This document shows, piece after piece, positions 7,109 to 12,850 of a DNA stretch of 15,366 bases. Location of the stretch: contig CAZNZD010000035.1 in NCBI GenBank assembly GCA_964577435.1, positions 1 to 15,366 on the forward strand, in the 5' to 3' direction. The stretch is from MWDF01 sp964577435 (GTDB lineage Bacteria; Bacillota; DTU025; MWDF01). How positions within the stretch are numbered: position 1 is the stretch's first letter; each line of letters begins with the position of its first letter. The translations under genes and the position numbers were made by a program. The notes beneath the pieces were generated by a model. It was given only the letters and a program-made list of their open reading frames with translations. It was not told the origin of the DNA and did no database searches.

Positions 7109-7780
7109 ATGGCGCGCATAAGGCCGAAGGTGACCATACTTGCCATGGTGGCGCAGAACGCGGGCTTCACAAGCCCGCTTCTTGACATAGGAGCCTATTA
7201 CGACCTTGGCTACAAGCTTGGGGCGGATGCAGTGATGGCAGGGGCCGACAGCATGCTGACAGGCCTTTCCGGTTTCGGAGATGCTGCATCAGACGAGTCC
7301 GTGCCAGAAGATAAGGCTTCTGATTCCGAACTGCCGTGGCTTATCATCACAGACAGCGCCGGGCGCATGGCAGGCAAGCTGGGCCACTACCGCCACATGG
7401 AATACATTAGAGACTGCATTGTGCTTGCCTCGGCCTCATCACCCAGGGAATACATAGAATACCTTGAGCATAACCGCTACAGGAGCATCCTGTCTCCCAA
7501 GGCGGGCGGCAGGGGGGCCGACCTGGGATATTCACTTGAGAGGCTTCATGCCGACTTCGGCATTGCACACATAAGAGTCGACGCCGTAGGCAGGCTGGCT
7601 TCCGCCCTGCTGAACGGAGAGCTGGCAGACGAGCTAGTAATGATATACGCGCCGCTTATGGAGAGTATGCCGGCCGTAACGGCATTTCCGGGCATAGAGA
7701 AGGATATCCGCCTCAGCCTGACCGAACTGGAGAGGCTGGAAGGCGGATACTTCTGCGCACACTACTCCGTTTCCAAGTGA
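7109..7780 (+). CDS. RibD C-terminal/dihydrofolate reductase-like protein
   Basis: A 223-residue protein of the RibD_C/DHFR-like superfamily, whose known members reduce a pteridine or diaminopyrimidine substrate with NADPH. The family outline is visible: an opening RPKVTILAMVAQNAGF strand, LGADAVMAGADSML, a central LPWLIITDSAGRM, and the C-terminal VGRLASALLNGELADELVMIYAPLME, which parallels GG-x-LN-x-S-LL-x-x-GLVDEL in RibD. Some usual glycines of the cofactor loop are changed, so cofactor use is uncertain. It is not a full riboflavin enzyme, as there is no deaminase half and no rib genes adjoin. The frame is open from 7040, but ATG 7109, 1 nt after the guaD stop, is where similarity begins. 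It ends the plus-strand block. Confidence 0.75.
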   Translation: MARIRPKVTILAMVAQNAGFTSPLLDIGAYYDLGYKLGADAVMAGADSMLTGLSGFGDAASDESVPEDKASDSELPWLIITDSAGRMAGKLGHYRHMEYIRDCIVLASASSPREYIEYLEHNRYRSILSPKAGGRGADLGYSLERLHADFGIAHIRVDAVGRLASALLNGELADELVMIYAPLMESMPAVTAFPGIEKDIRLSLTELERLEGGYFCAHYSVSK

Positions 7781-7796
7781 GCAAGAGCACCAGATT

Positions 7797-7821
7797 GGGG
7801 GGCCTGCCTGGCCCCCTTCCT
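7797..7821. terminator. Bidirectional terminator between convergent genes
   Basis: A perfect GC-only 7-bp stem GGGGGCC/GGCCCCC (7798-7804 and 7810-7816) has loop TGCCT, flanked by ATT on the left and TTCCTATTA on the right. It sits 17 nt past the reductase-like stop and just past the stop of the minus-strand transporter, serving both. The T-tails are short, so efficiency is uncertain. Confidence 0.65.
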
Positions 7822-7822
7822 A

Positions 7823-9625
7823 TTACGCCTCGGTCTTCTCCGGGTTCCTTCCGAACAGGGCGAAGACCCCCACATTCATGGCGATGCCTATCGCAAGCGT
7901 GAGCCATACATTCACTCCGAGCCCCGCAAGCAGGTAACCCGCGACAAGGGAGATCGCAGCGACGACCACGGCGTAGACCAGCTGCGTCTTCGTATGCTCC
8001 ATGTGGTCGCAGTCGGCTCCCATGGATGATAGGATCGTCGTATCGGAAATCGGCGAGCAATGGTCGCCGAATATCGCGCCGGCCAGAACGGCACCCACAC
8101 ACAGCGTGATGAAGGATGCCTCGGGCCTGAGGGCGTATGCCACCGGCACCGTCAGGGGCGTCAATATGAGCATCGTGCCGTAGGACGTGCCTGTCGAGAA
8201 GGATATCAGGCAGCCGATTATGAAGATGACGCTAGGAAGCACGAACGCGGGCATGGAGCCGGAGACTATGCCGACCAGGAACACCCTGGTGCCGAGCTCC
8301 TTGATGGAAGAATTCAGAGTCCACGCCAGGGTCAGTATTATCGCCGTGATGAACAGGCTCTTGCAGCCGGCAATAAAGGTATTGATGCCCTCCATCGCGG
8401 TGAACTTCTTCCTTGCCACTCCCATCATGAAGGCAATTATCGCGGCGAAGAGCGCCGCCTGAAAGAGGACCACTGAGGCGTCAGCGCTTGCGAATGCCTC
8501 CCTTATCCCGGCCATGCTAAACGGCGTGTTCTGTAGTATCTCGTTAGAGGATACGGCAGCCTGGTACCCGTTGTAGTAGAAGTTGCCGATCGCACCTGCG
8601 ATCAGCGCCCCTAGGGGGATTATCGCGTCCCAGATGTTGAAACCCTTCTGCGGGTCAGGCTTGTATTCATCCTCTTCCTTGTTGGCAAGGCCGGTTACAG
8701 GGGCGGTCACCCCGTGCTTTCTGGCCCTTGCCTCTGCCCTGAGCATCGGCCCGAACTCCTTGGCCATGTAGATGCCGATTATGATGAACAAGAGGAGGAA
8801 AATGTTGTAGTACCTGTAGGGTATGCTGTTGATGAATACCGAATAGGCCGAGCTTGCCCCTCCCATAACCGCATAGCCGCCCGGAAGCTGCGCGAAGCCC
8901 TCCTGTATGGCTGACACCTCCGTGGCAATCCAGGTCGAGACGAACATAAGGCCTGCCACCGGCGCCGCTGTCGCATCTACTATGAAGGACAGCTTCTCCC
9001 TTGACACCCTCATCTTGTCAGTGATCGGCCTCATGACGGGGCCTACGATCAGCGCGTTTGCGTAGTCGTCGAAGAACACCAGAAGTCCCGCAAGCCAAGA
9101 GAAGGCCTGGGCCGACTTCGCATTCCTGGCCCTCTTGGACAGCGCGTTGGCAACAGCGTGCATGCCGCCCATCTTTGTGACAAGCGCGATCAAGCCTCCG
9201 ATTGTGAGGCACTGCATGATGACGCCCGCGTTCCACGGGTCAGCCACCTGGCTTATCATGCTGTTCGCAAGGCTCATGAAGGAAGCGAACATAGCGGAGG
9301 CGAAGCCGGCGGCAAGCATCTCCCCCATGAAGATCCCTGCAAACGACCCGATCATCAGCGACAGCACCACGTTCTTCGTCAAAAACGAGAGCACAATCGC
9401 GATGAACGGCGGAAGTAGCGTCAATACTCCGTAGGACTCCGCGCTGGCATTCCTTCTGGCCTCTGTTATCTCGTCCTCTCCCGCGCCGGCGGCCTCAAGC
9501 GCCGCCACTTCCGACTGGGCGTCCTCGATGCGCCCGGAGTTCACGGACGTAAAGCCGATGATCAGGCCGAAGGCCACCAGCAGCAGCACGCCCATGGCAA
9601 GGACCTGAGTCCTCGTCATTCTCAT
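7823..9625 (-). CDS. NhaC-family transporter, predicted lysine transporter under L-box control
   Basis: A 600-residue polytopic inner-membrane protein of the NhaC Na+/H+ antiporter family, with about a dozen hydrophobic segments. Family landmarks include GLLVFFDDYANALIVGP, the serine/threonine-rich SFSTGTSYGTM, and GDHCSPISDTT at about residues 520-530. Between the first two membrane spans is a short hydrophilic, charged stretch (about residues 29-62) likely to face outward. The gene lies directly behind a lysine riboswitch. NhaC-type proteins with L-boxes were predicted by comparative genomics to be lysine transporters (called LysW there), so lysine uptake or exchange, possibly Na+-coupled, is the best inference over simple Na+/H+ exchange. 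ATG 9625 has AGGA 4 nt upstream; ATG 9619 is an alternative. It appears monocistronic. Confidence 0.9.
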   Translation of the reverse strand: MRMTRTQVLAMGVLLLVAFGLIIGFTSVNSGRIEDAQSEVAALEAAGAGEDEITEARRNASAESYGVLTLLPPFIAIVLSFLTKNVVLSLMIGSFAGIFMGEMLAAGFASAMFASFMSLANSMISQVADPWNAGVIMQCLTIGGLIALVTKMGGMHAVANALSKRARNAKSAQAFSWLAGLLVFFDDYANALIVGPVMRPITDKMRVSREKLSFIVDATAAPVAGLMFVSTWIATEVSAIQEGFAQLPGGYAVMGGASSAYSVFINSIPYRYYNIFLLLFIIIGIYMAKEFGPMLRAEARARKHGVTAPVTGLANKEEDEYKPDPQKGFNIWDAIIPLGALIAGAIGNFYYNGYQAAVSSNEILQNTPFSMAGIREAFASADASVVLFQAALFAAIIAFMMGVARKKFTAMEGINTFIAGCKSLFITAIILTLAWTLNSSIKELGTRVFLVGIVSGSMPAFVLPSVIFIIGCLISFSTGTSYGTMLILTPLTVPVAYALRPEASFITLCVGAVLAGAIFGDHCSPISDTTILSSMGADCDHMEHTKTQLVYAVVVAAISLVAGYLLAGLGVNVWLTLAIGIAMNVGVFALFGRNPEKTEA

Positions 9626-9658
9626 ATTCCTACCCCTTTCGTCTGTGGGAAGAGGGCC

Positions 9659-9696
9659 GAAAAAGCGCTGCCGCAGGTTTCACTTCCCTGCGGCAG
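9659..9696 (-). terminator. Intrinsic terminator of the lysine riboswitch (expression platform)
   Basis: On the minus strand a perfect 10-bp stem CTGCCGCAGG/CCTGCGGCAG (9696-9687 and 9677-9668) has a 9-nt loop and is followed by CGCTTTTTC. It lies 16 nt after the aptamer and 34 nt before the transporter start. Such a position implies transcription termination when lysine is bound, with an alternative antiterminator pairing when it is not. Confidence 0.88.
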
Positions 9697-9711
9697 GCAC
9701 GGCCATCGCAA

Positions 9712-9873
9712 GGATAGCGCTCCACGTGTTCACGTGACAGTCCGGAGCATCTTTTACGCCGGACCAGCCGCCAGACCGGGTGTCTGGCGACTTCGGCGGC
9801 ATCCCCTTTCCCGGTCGGTCTCAGGGCTTCCCTGCCCTTGCGACCGGTACTCATGTCTGTCGCGCCTCTATCC
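9712..9873 (-). ncRNA. Lysine riboswitch (L-box) aptamer
   Basis: The minus-strand leader carries the L-box consensus: GGATAGAGGCGCGAC at the 5' side, AGTA, then GAAAGGGGATGCCGCCGAAG, CTGG, and GGAGCGCTATCC at the 3' side. All five helices can be drawn. P1 is GGATAG/CTATCC (9873-9868 with 9717-9712). P2 is built on CCGGTC and AGGGC with their complements. P3 is the perfect CGCCAGAC/GTCTGGCG. P4 is GTCCGG/CCGGAC. P5 is CACG/CGTG. It matches the B. subtilis lysC leader closely in the core. It is expected to bind L-lysine in the nascent mRNA and favour the terminator at 9659-9696, shutting off the downstream transporter when lysine is plentiful. Confidence 0.95.
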
Positions 9874-9895
9874 CACATTATTGAATTATGTATAA

Positions 9896-9925
9896 ATTAT
9901 GTATTGCCGTATACCCGGGTGTCAA
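9896..9925 (-). promoter_or_regulatory. Sigma-A-type promoter of the riboswitch-transporter transcript
   Basis: On the minus strand TTGACA (9925-9920) and CATAAT (9901-9896) are separated by 18 nt. Transcription would start around 9885-9889, about 12-16 nt before the riboswitch P1 helix. The -35 is a perfect consensus. The surrounding sequence is AT-rich, unlike the coding DNA. Confidence 0.75.
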
Positions 9926-9935
9926 TAATCCCGAG

Positions 9936-9960
9936 AAAAATCAGACTGCGTCAAGCGCAG
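9936..9960 (-). terminator. Weak terminator overlapping the end of the PLP-enzyme gene
   Basis: On the minus strand CTGCG-CTTGA-CGCAG (9960-9946) is followed by TCTGA and then TTTTT. The stem uses the last codons of the gene. The stem is short and the T-run is 5 nt away, so this is only a possible terminator separating the gene from the lysine-transporter transcript. Confidence 0.35.
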
Positions 9961-11149
9961 AGATGAAATCCGAGATTATGTCCTCTGCATCCTCCAGCCC
10001 CACTGAGACCCTTATGAGGCCGTCGGTGATGCCGAAGCTCAGCTTTTCCTCCGCCGTGAAACCCCTGTGGGATGTAGACGGCGGATGGCTTATCGTGGTG
10101 GCGTAGCTTCCAAGGCTCGGCACGAATGCCGCCATACTAAGGGCCGATATGAACCTTGAGGCTGTATCCCTGCCGCCTTTGAGCTCGAAGCTCAGCATCC
10201 CTCCGAAGCCGCCCTTAAGGAGCCTTGCAGCCGCACTGCAGGCGTCGGACTTCGCTTCAAGCCCCGGATAGCATACCTTGGAGACCTTCCCGCTGGCGCA
10301 CAGCGCATCAGCCAGGGCCGCCGCGTTCTCGCTGTGCCTTTCCATCCTGATTCCTAAGGTGCGCATACCCCTTGAGACCAGCCATGCCTCAAACGGCGAG
10401 AGGACTGGGCCGTACATGGTCTTGGCATGCCTTACGGCCTCCAGCACCCTGCCAGCGTCTCTGAACCTCCCGCTTACGCTTACGCTTCCTCCCATTATGT
10501 CGTCGTGGCCGTTCATATACTTCGTAAGGCTGTGGATTACTACATCGGCCCCGTGCTCGATGGGTCTTAGAAGCATCGGGGTGGCGAAGGTGTTGTCGAC
10601 CACGAATGTCGCGCCGTGCCTGTGGGCAAGCTCCGCCAGCCTGGGTATGTCGGCCACTTCCATCAGCGGGTTCGATATGCTCTCGCAGAAGAGCATGTCG
10701 GCGCCTCCTGAGAGCGCCTCCTCCACCGCCGAAAGGTCCAATATATCCACGAAGGCGGAATCTATCCCCCTTCTCTGCCTCTCATCCTGCAGCATGCTCT
10801 TGGACGCGCCATAGACCACGGATGCGGAAACAGCCCTCCCGCCCATCTTCAGAAGCGCCTCGAAGGCTATCGACGTGGCTGCCATCCCTGAGCCGCAGGC
10901 TACAGTCCCCAGGCTTCCCTCCAGGGCGTCGATGGACCGCTCAAGCGCCTCTATGCCCGGATTCGCCATCCTCGAGTACACGTAGCCGTTCTGCTTTCCC
11001 GTCCATACCTCGTCCACATGGTCCAAGTCCCTGAAGCGGTACACAGCGGAAGCGAAGATCGGATCTACTTCCGGTGCGGATGTGGAAGGCTCCGGCCTTC
11101 TTCCCCCGTGGACCGCGCAGCTGTTCTGCCCGAGCTTCTTTGAGTCCAT
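9941..11149 (-). CDS. Cys/Met metabolism PLP-dependent enzyme (cystathionine gamma-synthase/gamma-lyase family)
   Basis: A 402-residue fold-type I PLP enzyme of the trans-sulfuration family. The cofactor lysine is Lys210 in HSLTKYMNGHDD. YSRMANPGIEALE and the SGMAA block bind phosphate and substrate, and ISHPPSTSH with GLIRVSVGLED near the end is the family signature. Members are cystathionine gamma-synthase, cystathionine gamma-lyase, methionine gamma-lyase and O-acetylhomoserine sulfhydrylase. The methionine gamma-lyase active-site cysteine after YG is absent here (YGASKSM), which argues mildly against that activity. ATG 11149 has AAGGAGG 7 nt upstream. It diverges from a nitroreductase gene with a palindrome between them. 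No SAM riboswitch fits in the short leader. Exact reaction undetermined. Confidence 0.88.
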   Translation of the reverse strand: MDSKKLGQNSCAVHGGRRPEPSTSAPEVDPIFASAVYRFRDLDHVDEVWTGKQNGYVYSRMANPGIEALERSIDALEGSLGTVACGSGMAATSIAFEALLKMGGRAVSASVVYGASKSMLQDERQRRGIDSAFVDILDLSAVEEALSGGADMLFCESISNPLMEVADIPRLAELAHRHGATFVVDNTFATPMLLRPIEHGADVVIHSLTKYMNGHDDIMGGSVSVSGRFRDAGRVLEAVRHAKTMYGPVLSPFEAWLVSRGMRTLGIRMERHSENAAALADALCASGKVSKVCYPGLEAKSDACSAAARLLKGGFGGMLSFELKGGRDTASRFISALSMAAFVPSLGSYATTISHPPSTSHRGFTAEEKLSFGITDGLIRVSVGLEDAEDIISDFISALDAV

Positions 11150-11174
11150 GACAGGCCCTCCTTGATGCCATTGT

Positions 11175-11189
11175 GTTGTTCATAACAAC
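11175..11189. promoter_or_regulatory. Perfect palindrome, candidate operator in divergent intergenic region
   Basis: GTTGTT-CAT-AACAAC is a perfect 6-bp inverted repeat with a 3-nt spacer. It lies 26 nt upstream of the PLP-enzyme start (minus) and 48 nt upstream of the nitroreductase start (plus), and overlaps the -35 of the predicted nitroreductase promoter. This is the usual layout for a dimeric regulator controlling two divergent genes. Confidence 0.5.
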
Positions 11190-11204
11190 TTTAGCATATA
11201 GAAT
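11176..11204 (+). promoter_or_regulatory. Predicted promoter of the nitroreductase gene
   Basis: TTGTTC (11176-11181) and TAGAAT (11199-11204) are 17 nt apart, giving a start site near 11211, about 25 nt before the ATG. The match to consensus is moderate. The -35 lies inside the palindrome at 11175-11189, so a bound regulator would occlude it. Confidence 0.45.
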
Positions 11205-11236
11205 TATCTTGATGATACCGATTCAGGAGGTGCCGC

Positions 11237-11785
11237 ATGGAGTACGGAGAGGGCAACTACAGGGAATCTTCGCTTTTCTCGCGCAGGTCTATCAGGCGTT
11301 TCAAGCAGCAGGCCCCCGATAAATGGAGGGTGCAGGCCGTGCTGGAGGCTGCGATGTGCACACAGACCGCGTGCAATCAGATGCCGTTCGAGCTTGTGGT
11401 GGTAGACGACAGGCAGGTTCTGGACAAGCTTCAGTCTGTGCTTCCGATGGCACGGCTTAAGACTGCGCCGATGGCCATAATTGTGATCTCGCAGAGGAAC
11501 TGGAAGGTGAAGACCCACCCCTGCGGCATGTTCGTGCAGCAGGACCTGGCAGCTGTAAGCCACCAGATCTGCCTTGCTGCCACGGAGTTCGGCTTAGGTG
11601 CGTGCTGGTGCGGTCTCTATCCCGTTAAGCTGCTTGCCGCAGCGGCATCCAAGGTCCTGGGCATACCGTCCGATGTCATGGCCCTGTCCATTATCCCTAT
11701 AGGTGTGCCGGACGAGCAGAAGGAGCCCAACGCGAAGTGGATGCCCGATAAGCTGCACTTTAACGGCTATAAGGGCAAAGCCTAG
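11237..11785 (+). CDS. Nitroreductase family protein (FMN-dependent)
   Basis: A 182-residue flavoprotein of the nitroreductase superfamily, NAD(P)H-dependent FMN enzymes that reduce nitro compounds, quinones or unknown substrates. The FMN-contacting start SLFSRRSIRRF is at about residues 12-22, followed by the short-form pattern AAMCTQTACNQMPFELVVV, a central DLAAVSHQICLAATEFGLGACWCGLYP, and PIGVPDEQK near the end. The length is that of compact single-domain members. There is no ferredoxin domain. ATG 11237 has AGGAGG 6 nt upstream. It is transcribed away from the PLP-enzyme gene and seems to stand alone. Substrate unknown. Confidence 0.88.
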   Translation: MEYGEGNYRESSLFSRRSIRRFKQQAPDKWRVQAVLEAAMCTQTACNQMPFELVVVDDRQVLDKLQSVLPMARLKTAPMAIIVISQRNWKVKTHPCGMFVQQDLAAVSHQICLAATEFGLGACWCGLYPVKLLAAAASKVLGIPSDVMALSIIPIGVPDEQKEPNAKWMPDKLHFNGYKGKA

Positions 11786-11834
11786 CACGCAGCCTGTATT
11801 AAAATATGACGATATGCGAATATAGCCAGCAAGG

Positions 11835-11885
11835 TATAATTTTGTGCAGCCAAGAAGGAATATGCGCCCCTAATTAGAATATAAT
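11835..11885 (+). promoter_or_regulatory. AT-rich putative promoter region with two TATAAT boxes
   Basis: The gap 11786-11914 is much richer in A and T than the genes and carries TATAAT at 11835-11840 and again at 11880-11885. Neither has a convincing -35 at 16-18 nt, so this is only a likely location of the promoter for the unknown-protein/HD-GYP/DUF5317 cluster. The second box would place the transcript start within about 25 nt of the ATG at 11915. Confidence 0.35.
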
Positions 11886-11914
11886 GTTTGTTGGACGAAA
11901 TTCCGGAGGTAGCG

Positions 11915-12592
11915 ATGGTGGAAAGGCTCGCCGACACCGGCCTTGACCGCGACGGGGCAAAGAGGCTCGAGGAACTGATAGGCCGCATGGCAGGCGTGAT
12001 ATCGGCCAAGGTCATAACCGACGGAAGCGGTAGGCCCTTGGAAATTCATGTCCTGACCAACATGGACCGCTCTGCCAAGCAGGTTGCACGAGACGTCCAG
12101 TCATGTGCGGCATCGGCCCTCGGGCTTCAGGTAGACCACAGGATAATAAGCATAGCCCAGGTAAGCGACGACTCACTGGGCAAGGCTCAGCTGAGGCTCA
12201 AGATCAAGGGCTTCGGCGTCCAGGTGGACGAGAACTCCGTCACCGTGACCGTAAGCCTATCCTACAAGGGCGGCGTCTACGAAGGCACCGCGACCGGGAT
12301 GTCCAAGGCCCAGGGCCGGCACGCAACTGCTTCCCTCGCATGCGTCAACTGCCTCCACAAGTTCCTCGGCACCGAGTTCGCCTTCTCGGTCGTTGATGTC
12401 CAGAAGGCGAAGATGGCGGGGCTTGACGCCTTCACCGTGGTGCTAAGCCACATCTATGACGGGAGGCAGACCATGCTGACAGGCGCCTGCATAGTGCAGG
12501 ATGACGACTACATGGCGGTCATCAAGGCGACCCTCCAGTGCGTGAACAGAGTTCTGGACAAGGCCTGGCACGACGCCGGGCAGGCAAGCTGA
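11915..12592 (+). CDS. Conserved-looking two-domain protein of unknown function
   Basis: A 225-residue soluble protein I cannot name. The N-terminal part (about 1-85) reads as a compact alpha/beta domain: a helix (AKRLEELIGRM), a strand (VISAKVITDG), then EIHVLTNMDRSAKQVARDVQS and LGLQVDHRIISIAQV. The second part (about 95-220) alternates strands and helices and ends VIKATLQCVNRVL. By eye it recalls the LeuA-type dimerisation/regulatory domain, whose repeats also pair a glycine-rich strand with an A-x-x-A-x-x-x-x-LN-R helix; this is a guess. There is no signal peptide or membrane span. The frame opens at TTG 11888, but ATG 11915 has GGAGG 5 nt upstream. It precedes the HD-GYP and DUF5317 genes on the same strand, separated by the structured gap 12593-12850. 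Confidence 0.75.
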   Translation: MVERLADTGLDRDGAKRLEELIGRMAGVISAKVITDGSGRPLEIHVLTNMDRSAKQVARDVQSCAASALGLQVDHRIISIAQVSDDSLGKAQLRLKIKGFGVQVDENSVTVTVSLSYKGGVYEGTATGMSKAQGRHATASLACVNCLHKFLGTEFAFSVVDVQKAKMAGLDAFTVVLSHIYDGRQTMLTGACIVQDDDYMAVIKATLQCVNRVLDKAWHDAGQAS

Positions 12593-12612
12593 TCTCACCC
12601 ATACGACAATCT

Positions 12613-12835
12613 TTGATAGCCTGATAGGGACCGGACGTAGCGGAGCGTAAACAGCCCATCCATTAGCGGAAGATGGAGCATTGGAAAGGGGCTGTTAATA
12701 TGCGCAGAATACTGGCAATCCTCGGCACGCTGCTGGCATTTGTACTGGTAGCCGGAGCCAATTGGAAAATACTGCCTCCTCTGCCTCACTGAGGAGCGGT
12801 TTAGAAACAGTCCAGTCCGGTCCTGGGGCTATCAA
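12613..12835. repeat. Long-range imperfect inverted repeat enclosing a small ORF
   Basis: Two collinear 9-bp complementary blocks bracket about 180 nt: TTGATAGCC (12613-12621) with GGCTATCAA (12827-12835), and GGACCGGAC (12628-12636) with GTCCGGTCC (12815-12823). They are joined by a small internal loop (6 nt on the left, 3 nt on the right). Inside are further helices: AACAGCCC/GGGCTGTT (about 12650-12657 and 12690-12697) with an inner CCATC/GATGG, and CTCCTC/GAGGAG (12776-12781 and 12791-12796). The element fills nearly the whole gap between two genes and ends 5 nt before the HD-GYP ribosome binding site. It may be a structured leader RNA or a small transposon-derived element. It matches no riboswitch class I recognise. 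Confidence 0.65.
12700..12792 (+). CDS. Small 30-residue predicted membrane peptide
   Basis: A short ORF of 30 codons from ATG 12700 to TGA 12792. It begins MRR, then has one hydrophobic span of about 17 residues (ILAILGTLLAFVLVAGA), and ends with a short tail NWKILPPLPH. AAGGGG lies about 8 nt before the ATG. Positive charges before the span and the polar tail fit a single-pass membrane peptide with its N-terminus inside. It lies 58 nt before the HD-GYP gene on the same strand and within the long inverted repeat, so it could be a membrane partner of that protein, a leader peptide, or a chance ORF inside a structured RNA. The clean charge/hydrophobic layout favours a real peptide. Confidence 0.5.
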   Translation: MRRILAILGTLLAFVLVAGANWKILPPLPH

Positions 12836-12850
12836 TCAGCGAGGAGTCGC

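Noticed and set aside
9630..9878. 82-residue minus-strand ORF ahead of the NhaC gene
   Set aside because: It lies entirely over the lysine riboswitch and its terminator; the translation is arginine-rich and without protein character.
11150..11236. SAM or T-box riboswitch before the Cys/Met enzyme
   Set aside because: The leader is only some tens of nucleotides long and contains no such consensus.
12593..12850. c-di-GMP (GEMM), fluoride, ZTP or guanidine riboswitch
   Set aside because: None of the conserved cores of these classes could be found, despite the c-di-GMP gene downstream; kept only as an unclassified structure.
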